NCBI RefSeq assembly: GCF_009833495.1
Contig: NZ_WUWG01000003.1
Location: 62,001-126,000 of the forward strand
Reading direction: 5' to 3'
Length of the DNA: 64,000 nucleotides
DNA from: Oceanomicrobium pacificus
GTDB lineage: Bacteria; Pseudomonadota; Alphaproteobacteria; Rhodobacterales; Rhodobacteraceae
Shown here in pieces: positions 26,575-34,284 of this stretch. Positions within the stretch are counted from its first letter, which is position 1, and each line of letters starts with the position of its first letter. The position numbers and the translations under genes are program-made. The notes beneath the pieces are model-generated. The model was given only the letters and a program-made list of their open reading frames with translations. It made no database searches and was not told the origin of the DNA.

Positions 26575-27081
26575 TCAGCCGCGGTCGAGCAGGAAGGAGC
26601 GGCCGCAATCGATGAGCAGCTTGTGCCGCCGGATCGCGGTGCGGCCAAGGATAAGCGGGTTCGACATCTTCTGCCTGTCGGCGAGCGACAGGTCAATCTG
26701 CCAGCTGCGTCCGCCCATCGTCAGCCGGGTGCGGATGACGATGCGGGTCTCCGGCACGCCGCCGGTATTCTTGATGTCGCGGCGGTCGGCCACAGGCGCG
26801 GTCACGGTCCGGCGCATTTCGCCAGCACGACGCGGCGGCACGAATTCCACCATTTCGCGGCCATCCTCCTCGAAGAGGCGGATACGGCTCGCATGGAGCG
26901 CGGAGGTCCGCGCGCCGCTGTCGATCTTGGCGAGCAGATGGTCGAGGCCGAGCTCCGACAGGTCGACATATTCGCGCCAGCCGATCACGGTCGGGGCTGC
27001 GGGCGCGGCTTTCCGGGCCACGCGGCGGTGGCTTTTCGACAGGGTTGCCGGGTCCGGAACGGTGGTGGGGTCAATGATCAT
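26575..27081 (-). CDS. rimB: RimB-type retropepsin-like aspartic/zinc protease family protein (PF05618)
   Basis: A 168-residue protein of the family annotated as ATP-dependent zinc protease, known as RimB where it works with RimK on ribosomal protein S6. The signature VIGWREYVDLSELGLDHLLAKIDSGARTSALHA (aspartate and SGA of a retropepsin-like site) and ILGRTAIRRHKLLIDCGRSFLL are visible. ATG 27081 has GGAG at good distance. It is the first gene of the rimB-rimK operon. The intergenic region upstream carries a 14-bp direct repeat with 21-base period. The protease label comes from family knowledge; only the motif is seen here. Confidence 0.85.
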   Translation of the reverse strand: MIIDPTTVPDPATLSKSHRRVARKAAPAAPTVIGWREYVDLSELGLDHLLAKIDSGARTSALHASRIRLFEEDGREMVEFVPPRRAGEMRRTVTAPVADRRDIKNTGGVPETRIVIRTRLTMGGRSWQIDLSLADRQKMSNPLILGRTAIRRHKLLIDCGRSFLLDRG

Positions 27082-27121
27082 CGCGATCTCCGATAAAACG
27101 TGACGCGGCCCTAGCACGATG

Positions 27122-27156
27122 AAAAAATATTGTCTATGAAATAAAAAATATTGTCT
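27122..27156. repeat. 14-bp AT-rich direct repeat, 21-base period, in the rimB promoter region
   Basis: AAAAAATATTGTCT occurs at 27122-27135 and again at 27143-27156, exactly 21 bases (two helical turns) apart, in an AT-rich block between the divergent rimB operon and the small gene at 27172. A regulator binding in tandem on one DNA face, or a curved promoter element, would fit. Confidence 0.7.
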
Positions 27157-27171
27157 TATAGGTGAAAAATG

Positions 27172-27447
27172 ATGGATATCGAGCGGGTGGCAGATCAGTT
27201 GGCGGCGCTCTACGCGCGCGGGTTCGGCGGCAAGCCGTCGGGCCGCTACCGGATGCCGCAGAAGATCCTGCGCGACATGCTGGGCCGCCGGCGCCTCTAT
27301 GAGGCGGACATGGCGGCGCTTGGGCGCGCGCTTTTCGAGCGCGGCTTCGTGCTCGTCGACATGGACAGTTTCATCGTCGTGCTGAGCGCCAACAGTTTCG
27401 TCAATTACCGGCGCGTCAATCAGGAGAGCCTCGACGCGCATCTCTGA
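27172..27447 (+). CDS. Small conserved-looking hypothetical protein, 91-92 residues
   Basis: A small basic protein without signal peptide or membrane segment. It reads as mostly helical, with MDIERVADQLAALYARGFGGKPSGRYRMPQ at the start (split here: helix, then GGKPSGRYRM loop) and ALGRALFERGFVLVDMD plus FVNYRRVNQESL at the end. Two ATGs stand in tandem at 27169 and 27172, and AGGTGA upstream fits 27172 best. I do not recognise the family. The layout of helix, basic loop, helix and then strand could be a winged-helix-like DNA binder, which together with the repeat next to its start might mean autoregulation; this is speculation. Confidence 0.7.
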   Translation: MDIERVADQLAALYARGFGGKPSGRYRMPQKILRDMLGRRRLYEADMAALGRALFERGFVLVDMDSFIVVLSANSFVNYRRVNQESLDAHL

Positions 27448-27507
27448 GGGGGCTGGATTCGGACCGCCGTTGGCATAGGCTGGCCGGAACAGGACCGGGA
27501 GGGTGGA

Positions 27508-28368
27508 ATGGACCAGCGCGACAAGAAGCCGGAGGTGGCGGGCAAGCCCTGTATCCTGTGCTGCGCGATTACCGGCTCGGTCCCGACCAAAGACAACAAC
27601 CCGGCCCTGCCGGTTACGGTTGCGGAGCAGATCGAGAGCAGCCACGCCGCCGTGGAAGCCGGCGCGAGCATCATTCACGCCCATGTCCGCGACGATGCGG
27701 GCCGGCCCTGCAGCGACCCCGACCGGTTCGCGCTCTTGCAGGACGGGTTGCGCCGCCATTGCCCGGGCGTGATTGTCCAGTTCTCCACCGGCGGGCGCAG
27801 CGGCGCGGGGCAGGCGCGGGGCGGCATGTTGCCCCTGCGGCCGGACATGGCCTCGCTTGCTGTCGGATCGAACAATTTCCCCACACGTGTCTATGAGAAC
27901 CCGCCCGAACTGATCGACTGGCTTGCCGCCGAGATGCGCGCCTATGAGATCGTGCCGGAGGTGGAGGCGTTTGACCTGAGCCATATCCTGCAGGCCATCG
28001 CGCGCCACAAGGCCGGGGACCTGTTCGGCAAGCTCTACGTCCAGTTCGTCATGGGCGTGAAAAACGCAATGCCCGTGGATCGGGATGTGTTCGACACTTA
28101 TGTGCGCCTGTTCGAGGCGCGTGCGCCCGAGGGCAACTGGTGCGCCGCCGGCGTCGGTGCGGGGCAATTGACGGTCAATGAATGGGCGATCGCGGCCGGC
28201 GGCCATACTCGCGCGGGGCTGGAGGACAATATCCGGCTCGACCGGGACCGGCTGGCCCCGTCCAATGCGGCGCTGATCGCGCGCGCAGCGGAACTGTGCG
28301 AGAAATATGAACGCCCCGTGGCCACACCGGCAGAGGCACGGGCCATCCTCGGCCTGCGCCCGGTCTGA
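27508..28368 (+). CDS. BKACE-family beta-keto acid cleavage enzyme (DUF849)
   Basis: A 286-residue TIM-barrel zinc enzyme of the BKACE family, which condenses a beta-keto acid with acetyl-CoA to give a CoA-thioester and acetoacetate; the founding member cleaves 3-keto-5-aminohexanoate in lysine fermentation. The zinc ligands are visible in ASIIHAHVRDD, with ITGS near the N-terminus, QFSTGGRSG, and the glutamate of PEVEAFD. GGGAGGGTGG sits just before ATG 27508. No CoA-transferase or dehydrogenase is adjacent, so its beta-keto acid substrate cannot be inferred. It converges with the sulfatase gene with a 3-base gap. Confidence 0.9.
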   Translation: MDQRDKKPEVAGKPCILCCAITGSVPTKDNNPALPVTVAEQIESSHAAVEAGASIIHAHVRDDAGRPCSDPDRFALLQDGLRRHCPGVIVQFSTGGRSGAGQARGGMLPLRPDMASLAVGSNNFPTRVYENPPELIDWLAAEMRAYEIVPEVEAFDLSHILQAIARHKAGDLFGKLYVQFVMGVKNAMPVDRDVFDTYVRLFEARAPEGNWCAAGVGAGQLTVNEWAIAAGGHTRAGLEDNIRLDRDRLAPSNAALIARAAELCEKYERPVATPAEARAILGLRPV

Positions 28369-28371
28369 GCG

Positions 28372-30021
28372 TCAGGCGTCGGGAAGGGGGCGGGCTGGTC
28401 CGCTATAGATGTCGAGCGTGTCCTGCGGCACGCCCGCCTCGTCCCAGACCCCGATCAGGATGCCGACCCGGTCCGCGCCGCCGCGCCGCGCGCGCATCGC
28501 GTCCTCGGAAATTGTGGTGCGCTGGGACATGCGCCGCGACCAGCGGTTCAAAAGGTCCATCATCTCCTGCACCTTGTCCGCATGGGCCGGATCGGTCCCG
28601 AGGTCGTGCAATTCGTCGGGATCGGTGACGAGGTCGAAGAGCATAACCCGCTCGAACCCTGCAGCCGCCATCAGCTTCCATTCTTTTGTTGCGACCATGA
28701 AGAGCCGGCAGTCGCGCGGGGCCTGCCCGAGTTGGTCGGCCACCTCCGTCGCGCCGTAATCATATTCGCTGATCGCCGCCGTTCGCCACTTGTCGGGCGT
28801 TTCACCGTAGAGCCACGGCCGGAGCGACCGGCCTTCAAGGATATGATCGGGTGGTGTGCCGCCCGCGACCTCGACGAAGGTCGGGGCCAGGTCGATCGCC
28901 TCCACCAGCGCGTCACAGGTCCGGCCGCGGGTCGCGTCCGCATTAGGGCGCGGATCCACGATGATGAGCGGCACCTTGACCGAGGGCGCATGGAACAGGT
29001 CCTTTTCGCCCATCCAGTGGTCACCCAGATAGTCGCCATGATCGGAGGTGAGCACGATCATCGTGTCCCTGTCGCGCCCCGTCGCTTCGAGATGGTCGAG
29101 CAGGCGTCCCAGATGGTCGTCGCACTGTTTTATCAGCCCCATATAGGCCGGGATGATCGTGTCGCGGACCTTCGGGTCGTGAAAGCTTCGGGATATGTCC
29201 CCGTCCATGAAAGCGCCGAAGACAGGGTGCGGATCCTGACGCTCGGCTGTATCGCGCATGACGGGCGGCACATGATCGGCATTGTAGAGCGCGTGATAGG
29301 GCGCGGGCACGATATAGGGCCAGTGCGGCTTGATGTAGCTCAGATGCGCGAGCCACCGGCTATTGGCCGCGTCACTGTCGAGAAAGTCGATCGCGCGGTC
29401 GGTCAGCCATGCGGTTTCGCTGTCCGGCTCGTGCACATGGGCGGGCTTTCCGGCGTGGCGCATCAGGAAGCCGGACGCGGTATTGCCATCCGCGTCGACG
29501 CTACTGTTGGCATGGTCGTGCCAAGGATTGGTCCCGCCATAGCCGCGGGCAGCGAGATAGGCATTGTAGGGCGACCGACGCCCGTCATAGGGGCCTGCGG
29601 GCCCTTCGGCCCAGAGCCCGTCGTCGCGGACCCAGGTGTCGAAGCCGGCTTCGCCCAGCCGCGTGCCGATCACCCCGTCATGCGCGATCCCGAGACGGTC
29701 CATCCCGTCCGCATCGGCTTTCATATGCGTCTTGCCGATGAGCCAGCTGCGCATCCCGCAGCGCCGCAGATGGTCGCCGAGCGTCTGCTCGCCGACCTTC
29801 AGCGGCACATTGTTCCACGTCGCGCCGTGGCTCGACATGTAACGGCCGGTATAGAAGCTCATCCGACTCGCGCCACAGACCGGCGACTGGACATAGGCGT
29901 TGGTGAAGCGCAGGCCGCGCGCCGCCAGACGATCCATATTGGGCGTTTGCAGATGCGGGTGCCCGGCGCAGGACAGATAATCGTGCCGCAACTGGTCATA
30001 CATGATGAAGAGGATGTTCAT
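28372..30021 (-). CDS. Type I (formylglycine) sulfatase
   Basis: A 549-residue sulfatase of the alkaline-phosphatase superfamily. The signature CGASR (in QSPVCGASRMSFYTGRY), where cysteine is converted to formylglycine, follows the N-terminal metal site MYDQLRHDYLS; the second metal site is LTSDHGDYLGDHWMGEKD. There is no signal peptide, so it acts in the cytoplasm on imported substrate. It is the third gene of a minus-strand operon behind an IclR regulator and a fuconolactonase-like hydrolase. Sulfated fucose or a similar sulfated sugar is a reasonable substrate guess. Phosphonate monoester hydrolases share the CxPSR-type motif and are the main alternative. A formylglycine-generating enzyme is not in the window. 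Confidence 0.85.
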   Translation of the reverse strand: MNILFIMYDQLRHDYLSCAGHPHLQTPNMDRLAARGLRFTNAYVQSPVCGASRMSFYTGRYMSSHGATWNNVPLKVGEQTLGDHLRRCGMRSWLIGKTHMKADADGMDRLGIAHDGVIGTRLGEAGFDTWVRDDGLWAEGPAGPYDGRRSPYNAYLAARGYGGTNPWHDHANSSVDADGNTASGFLMRHAGKPAHVHEPDSETAWLTDRAIDFLDSDAANSRWLAHLSYIKPHWPYIVPAPYHALYNADHVPPVMRDTAERQDPHPVFGAFMDGDISRSFHDPKVRDTIIPAYMGLIKQCDDHLGRLLDHLEATGRDRDTMIVLTSDHGDYLGDHWMGEKDLFHAPSVKVPLIIVDPRPNADATRGRTCDALVEAIDLAPTFVEVAGGTPPDHILEGRSLRPWLYGETPDKWRTAAISEYDYGATEVADQLGQAPRDCRLFMVATKEWKLMAAAGFERVMLFDLVTDPDELHDLGTDPAHADKVQEMMDLLNRWSRRMSQRTTISEDAMRARRGGADRVGILIGVWDEAGVPQDTLDIYSGPARPLPDA

Positions 30022-30064
30022 AGCCCGACTGTGGCGCGCGCCCCGTTCCCGATCAAGCGCGCGT

Positions 30065-30871
30065 TCATCCTGCCGTGTCGCTCGCGCCAAGGGCGGCGGA
30101 AATCCGGTGTCCCGCCGACCGCAACGCGTCGCGAACGGCCGCCCGGTCCGGGTCGTCGGGCCGGTTCAGCCGGCGGATATAGGGCACGGTCAGCGCAGCC
30201 ACCACGGCACCCGAATGGTCGATGATCGGGACCGAGACATTGTGCACGCCCGCAATCACCATCGAGGCGCTTTCGCAATAACCCTCCGCCCGGCACTGGG
30301 AAATATGATCGTCGAGGCGGATCCGCAATTCCGGTGTCCGCTCGGGGATTCGCGCGACCAGTTCCGACAGGCGCGCCTCGGGCAAACGGTGAACCAGCGC
30401 GCCGCCGGAGGCTGTCAGAAGGAGCGGCACCCGCGCGCCGAGGCGCACGGACGTCACATCATTGACCGGTGGATCGGTCTGCGCGATGACAAGAATGTCG
30501 GTGCCATGGAGGATCGCGAGATGCAGCGACTGGTTGAGGCTCAGCGCCAGTTCCTCCATCACTGCACCGGCCTCGCGGGTCAGCCGCTGCACAGGCGGGT
30601 GCCGGTGCGACAGGGCGAAAAGCTTCGGTGTCAGCGCATAGCGGTCGCTGGCCGCATCGAGCGCGACATAGCCGCGGTCTTCCAGTACCGCCAGCATCCG
30701 GAATATCTCCGGCACCGAACGGTCGAGCGACTTGGCGATCTCGGACTGTTTCAGCCCGCTCGCCTGCGCGGCCAGCAATTCCAGAATGTCGAGCCCCTTG
30801 GAGAGGGCGGGCGCGCTGTATCTGCCGCGCCGTACCTCGGGGCCATCTTCGCTGGGTGGTGGCTTGGCCAT
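30065..30871 (-). CDS. IclR-family transcriptional regulator
   Basis: A 268-residue regulator. Residues about 18-75 form the winged helix (SALSKGLDILELLAAQASGLKQ pattern, then SEIAKSLDRSVPEIFRMLAVLEDRGYV), and about 85-250 form the IclR effector domain (SLHLAILHGTDILVIAQ, VPLLLTASGGALVHRL, CESASMVIAGVHNVSVPIIDHSGAVVAALTV). It lies between the hydrolase (9 bases upstream) and the sulfatase (43 bases downstream), so it is co-transcribed with the genes it probably controls. IclR proteins often govern sugar-acid and aromatic catabolism. The divergent promoter region at 31717-31970 holds a fitting three-half-site element. Confidence 0.9.
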   Translation of the reverse strand: MAKPPPSEDGPEVRRGRYSAPALSKGLDILELLAAQASGLKQSEIAKSLDRSVPEIFRMLAVLEDRGYVALDAASDRYALTPKLFALSHRHPPVQRLTREAGAVMEELALSLNQSLHLAILHGTDILVIAQTDPPVNDVTSVRLGARVPLLLTASGGALVHRLPEARLSELVARIPERTPELRIRLDDHISQCRAEGYCESASMVIAGVHNVSVPIIDHSGAVVAALTVPYIRRLNRPDDPDRAAVRDALRSAGHRISAALGASDTAG

Positions 30872-30879
30872 CGCGGGCG

Positions 30880-31716
30880 CTAGAGCGACCAGAGCCGCTT
30901 GGCATTGCCCGCATAGAGCGCCGCGCGGTCGCCGGGCAGCCAGTCGACGGTCAATGCATGGGTCGCGCCGACCCAGGTTTCCAGCCCGCCGCCAAGGTTG
31001 CAGACCGGACTGTCCGACCCCCAGATCAGCCGGTCATGCCCGAACTGCCGGGCGACATGCGCCACATAGGGGCGCAGATCGTCGAGCGTCCAAGCGTCGC
31101 GATCAGTATAGGCCACAATGCCGGAGATCTTGGCGACCACATTGGAGCGTTTCGCGATCTCGGTGATGCCCGGCGCCCAGGCGTCGAACCCGCCTGCTGC
31201 AATGTCCGGCACGCCGCAATGGTCGAGGACGAACTGCACGTCGGGACAATGGTCGATCAACGCGACGGCATGGCCGTGCTGGCGGGGGTAGACGCATAGG
31301 TCGAATGTCAGCCCGGTGCCGGACAGGCGTTTGACATTGTCGCGGAATGTCGGCGTCGTGGACAGATCGTCAGGCATCTCGTGCAGGATGCGGCGGAAAC
31401 CCTTGATCGCGGGTTGGTCCTGCGCCCAGTCGAGCAGGTCCGCGAATCCGTCCTCTTCCGGCCGGCAACTGGAGATGGCGCCACGCAGGAGCGACCCGCG
31501 CTCGGCCATCAGATCGGACACAAGGGCTGTCTCCTCGCGGATCTGTGCCGGTGCCACGTCCACCTCCATATGGAGCACATCCGTGATCCCGAGCCGGTGC
31601 GCCGCGCGCGCATAGTCGCTCATCAGGCTCGGCCGGTTCAGGGCGGGCGCGTCATCGAGCCACGGGTAGCGCAGCCGGTCGGGATAGACGAGGTGGAGAT
31701 GCGTGTCGAAGAGCAT
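30880..31716 (-). CDS. Amidohydrolase_2 family lactonase, probable L-fucono-lactonase
   Basis: A 278-residue TIM-barrel metal hydrolase of the PF04909 group. It opens with FDTHLHLVYPDRLRYPWLDD, the pattern of L-fuconolactone and related sugar-lactone hydrolases, and has the barrel blocks KGFRRILHE, LDHCGVPD and IWGSDSPVC with the metal-binding His and Asp residues. Such enzymes open L-fucono- or L-rhamnono-lactones to the acid. It heads the minus-strand operon with the IclR regulator and sulfatase, and is divergent from the dehydrogenase and FAH-type hydrolase that complete the non-phosphorylative L-fucose route. 2-pyrone-4,6-dicarboxylate lactonase is the main alternative, less likely in this context. 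Confidence 0.82.
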   Translation of the reverse strand: MLFDTHLHLVYPDRLRYPWLDDAPALNRPSLMSDYARAAHRLGITDVLHMEVDVAPAQIREETALVSDLMAERGSLLRGAISSCRPEEDGFADLLDWAQDQPAIKGFRRILHEMPDDLSTTPTFRDNVKRLSGTGLTFDLCVYPRQHGHAVALIDHCPDVQFVLDHCGVPDIAAGGFDAWAPGITEIAKRSNVVAKISGIVAYTDRDAWTLDDLRPYVAHVARQFGHDRLIWGSDSPVCNLGGGLETWVGATHALTVDWLPGDRAALYAGNAKRLWSL

Positions 31717-31761
31717 GTCTTTCTCCCTGCTTGACGGGAGGCGATCTTTGTTGGATTAAAA

Positions 31762-31786
31762 GTGAAAGTCAATTTCACAAATGAAA
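31762..31786. promoter_or_regulatory. Three-half-site operator candidate for the IclR regulator
   Basis: GTGAAA (31762-31767), TTTCAC (31773-31778) and TGAAA (31782-31786) form two overlapping inverted repeats sharing the middle half-site, in an AT-rich spot 46 bases upstream of the lactonase start. The layout suits a dimer-of-dimers IclR protein. Confidence 0.5.
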
Positions 31787-31970
31787 CATAGTCGCGCGGA
31801 AAGCGCATCCGGCAGGGGGTCGACCGCAGAGCGATCAGAAGAATCTGGACAGGCGCGCCCGACAGCGCCCATGGTCCGGAACCACCAATCACCGGCGCCC
31901 CGGTTCTCGGGACCAGCCGATATCCGACAGATCAGCGCCCGATCATGGGCGAGAAGACAAAGGACCAGAC

Positions 31971-32699
31971 GTGCAGAGACTGACCGGAAAAACCGTCCTC
32001 GCCACCGCATCGGCGCAGGGCATCGGGCGTGCCACCGTGGAGCGCATGGCCGCCGAGGGCGCACGGGTGATCGCGACCGACATCAATGTCGCGCCCCTCG
32101 ATGGCGTGGCTGGGCTCGATGTGCGGGCCCTCGACGTGACGGACCGCAGCGCGATTGAGGCACTGGTCGCGGATATCGGTCCGGTCGATATCCTGTTCAA
32201 TTGCGCCGGCGTCGTCCATGCCGGCAGCGTGCTGGAGGCAAGCGAAGCCGATCTGGATTTCGCCTTCGCGCTCAACGTGAAGGCCATGTTCGACATGATC
32301 CGCGCGGTCCTGCCCGGCATGCTCGACCGCGGCGCGGGTTCGATCGTGAATGTCGCCTCCGTTGCAGGCTCTATCACCGGCGTGCCCAACCGCTGTGTCT
32401 ACGGCACGACAAAGGCGGCCGTGATCGGGCTGACCAAATCGGTCGCCGCGGACTATGTGAAACAGGGCATCCGCTGCAATGCGATCTGCCCGGGCACGGT
32501 CGAAAGCCCGTCGCTCCAGCAACGGCTGCGCGACACGGGCGACTATGAAAAGGCCCGCGCCGAGTTCAACGCCCGCCAGCCGATGGGCCGGATCGGCCGG
32601 CCGGAGGAAATCGCCGCACTAGCCTGTTATCTGGCCAGCGACGAAGCTGGCTTTACCACGGGTCAAGCACATGCCATTGACGGCGGGTGGTCGACCTGA
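31971..32699 (+). CDS. Short-chain dehydrogenase of the DHRS6/2-keto-3-deoxy-L-fuconate dehydrogenase type
   Basis: A 242-residue SDR. The cofactor loop reads LATASAQGIGRATVE, with TA in place of the usual TG, which is typical of the DHRS6 (BDH2) subgroup that includes bacterial 2-keto-3-deoxy-L-fuconate dehydrogenase. IATDIN after the second strand indicates NAD preference, and the active site is VASVAGS...VYGTTKAAV. The stretch AAVIGLTKSVAADYVKQGIR is strikingly close to DHRS6. The start is GTG 31971 with AAAGGA upstream. It is co-directional with the FAH-type hydrolase 16 bases downstream; together these would oxidise and cleave the keto-deoxy acid. Action on another 2-keto-3-deoxy acid cannot be excluded. 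Confidence 0.85.
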   Translation: MQRLTGKTVLATASAQGIGRATVERMAAEGARVIATDINVAPLDGVAGLDVRALDVTDRSAIEALVADIGPVDILFNCAGVVHAGSVLEASEADLDFAFALNVKAMFDMIRAVLPGMLDRGAGSIVNVASVAGSITGVPNRCVYGTTKAAVIGLTKSVAADYVKQGIRCNAICPGTVESPSLQQRLRDTGDYEKARAEFNARQPMGRIGRPEEIAALACYLASDEAGFTTGQAHAIDGGWST

Positions 32700-32715
32700 A
32701 CTTTCGGAGAAAGAC

Positions 32716-33555
32716 GTGAAATTTGTGAGATATGGCGCGCGCGGCGCCGAAAAGCCGGGCATTCTGGACAGCGACGGCAAGATCCGCGACCTGTCGGGCA
32801 TCGTGGGGGATATCGCGGGCGAGGTTCTGACCGACCTCGGGCGGTTCGAGGATCTCGATATCGGCACGCTGCCGGTGGTCGAAGGCGACGTGCGGCTCGG
32901 CGCTTGCGTGGGCGGGACCGGCAAGTTCATGTGCATCGGCCTCAACTATGCCGACCATGCGGAAGAGAGCGGCCTTGCCGTGCCCTCCGAGCCGGTGCTC
33001 TTCATGAAGGCCACAAGCGCGATCTGCGGCCCCAACGACCCGATCATCATACCGCGCGGCTCCGAGAAGACCGACTGGGAAGTGGAGCTCGGTGTCGTCA
33101 TCGGCAAGCCCGCGAAATACGTGTCCGAGGAAAATGCGCTCGACCATGTGGCGGGCTATTGCACGATCAATGACGTGTCGGAACGCGCCTACCAGATCGA
33201 GCATGAGGGCCAGTGGACCAAGGGCAAGAGCTGCGACAATTTCGGCCAGACCGGCCCGTGGCTGGTAACGCCGGACGAGGTGGGCGACCCGCAGAACCTC
33301 TCCATGTGGCTCGACGTGAACGGCGAGCGCGTGCAGGACGGATCGTCGAGCACGATGGTCTATGGCGTGGCGCATCTGGTCAGCTATCTGAGCCGCTTTT
33401 TCACGCTGGAGCCGGGCGACATCATCTCCACCGGTACGCCGCCGGGCGTGGGGCTGGGCTTCAACCCGCCGCGCTTCCTGAAGGCCGGCGACACGGTCGA
33501 GCTTGGAATCGAGAAGCTCGGCAGCCAGAAGCAGGTCTGTGTCGCGGACAGCTGA
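32716..33555 (+). CDS. FAH-family hydrolase, probable 2,4-diketo-3-deoxy-L-fuconate hydrolase
   Basis: A 279-residue fumarylacetoacetate-hydrolase-fold enzyme. Signature blocks are CIGLNYADHAEESGL, FMKATSAICGPNDPI, the metal-binding WEVELGVVIGKPA, GYCTINDVSERAYQ, GKSCDNFGQTGPWLVT and STGTPPGVGLGFNPP. Members with this pattern hydrolyse 2,4-diketo-3-deoxy-L-fuconate to pyruvate and L-lactate, the step after the dehydrogenase encoded just upstream. The start is GTG 32716 with GGAGAAAG upstream; earlier in-frame starts fall inside the dehydrogenase gene. A strong terminator hairpin follows 26 bases after the stop codon, closing the operon. Confidence 0.87.
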   Translation: MKFVRYGARGAEKPGILDSDGKIRDLSGIVGDIAGEVLTDLGRFEDLDIGTLPVVEGDVRLGACVGGTGKFMCIGLNYADHAEESGLAVPSEPVLFMKATSAICGPNDPIIIPRGSEKTDWEVELGVVIGKPAKYVSEENALDHVAGYCTINDVSERAYQIEHEGQWTKGKSCDNFGQTGPWLVTPDEVGDPQNLSMWLDVNGERVQDGSSSTMVYGVAHLVSYLSRFFTLEPGDIISTGTPPGVGLGFNPPRFLKAGDTVELGIEKLGSQKQVCVADS

Positions 33556-33581
33556 GCCGTTTCAAAGCCTGAGAAGACAAC

Positions 33582-33610
33582 ACGCCCCGGCCATGCGGTC
33601 GGGGCGTTTT
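33582..33610 (+). terminator. Intrinsic terminator after the fuconate-type operon
   Basis: ACGCCCCG (33582-33589) and CGGGGCGT (33600-33607) form a perfect 8-bp stem with a 10-base loop, followed by TTTT with which the stem's own T merges. It lies 26 bases after the FAH gene stop codon and 18 bases before the end of the larB gene on the other strand. Confidence 0.85.
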
Positions 33611-33627
33611 GCGTGGCGGCTGTGGCC

Positions 33628-34284
33628 TCAGCCCTGCCGGTGCATCGAAAGGATCTTGGCCGCGGCGCAGGCCGCGCCGAACCCGTTGTCGATATTGACG
33701 ACCGTCAGCCCCGGCGAACAGCTTGCAAGCGCCGCATCGAGCGCCGTGCGCCCCTGCGCCGATACGCCGTAACCCACAGAGCTTGGCACAGCGATGACAG
33801 GGCAGGCGACGAGCCCCGGCAGGACGGAAAAAAGTGCCCCTTCCATGCCCGCCACGGCGATCAGGATCCGGTGGCGGCGGATCTCGTCCAGTGCCGCCCC
33901 GAGCCGCCAGAGCCCGGCCACGCCGCGGTCGGCATGGATCGTGGCACCATGGCCGAGGAACCGTGCCGTGGCCTCTGCCTCCCGTGCGACGGCCATGTCG
34001 GAACTGCCCGCGGTGACGATCCCGATGGGCACCGTGCCGCTGGCCGGTGCGGGGCAGGGGCCGAGGATGGCGGTGCGGCCGACCCGGTCCTGCATCAGGT
34101 CATCGGCCGCGATTGCCTCGGCCTGCGCGTCCGTGACGCGTGTCAGCAGAAGCGGTTCGCCGCGCGCCCGGTGGGCATCGATGATCGCCTGCAGCTGCGC
34201 GATGGATTTCGGCTCGGCGAGCACGGCTTCGGGCAGGCCGGTGCGGGTCCTGCGGGACCAGTCGAAAACCGTCTCCTCGGTCAT
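33628..34284 (-). CDS. larB: LarB, nicotinic acid adenine dinucleotide carboxylase/hydrolase for the nickel-pincer cofactor
   Basis: A 218-residue protein whose C-terminal half is PurE-like: GIVTAGSSDMAVAREAEATA, the metal-free CO2-site region, then VAGMEGALFSVLPGLVACPVIAVPSSVGYG and VNIDNGFGAACAAAKI. LarB carboxylates nicotinate adenine dinucleotide at C5 and releases AMP, giving pyridinium-3,5-biscarboxylate mononucleotide, the first step of nickel-pincer nucleotide synthesis. Its ATG overlaps the larE stop codon as ATGA. It is the last of five overlapping minus-strand genes. Confidence 0.92.
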   Translation of the reverse strand: MTEETVFDWSRRTRTGLPEAVLAEPKSIAQLQAIIDAHRARGEPLLLTRVTDAQAEAIAADDLMQDRVGRTAILGPCPAPASGTVPIGIVTAGSSDMAVAREAEATARFLGHGATIHADRGVAGLWRLGAALDEIRRHRILIAVAGMEGALFSVLPGLVACPVIAVPSSVGYGVSAQGRTALDAALASCSPGLTVVNIDNGFGAACAAAKILSMHRQG

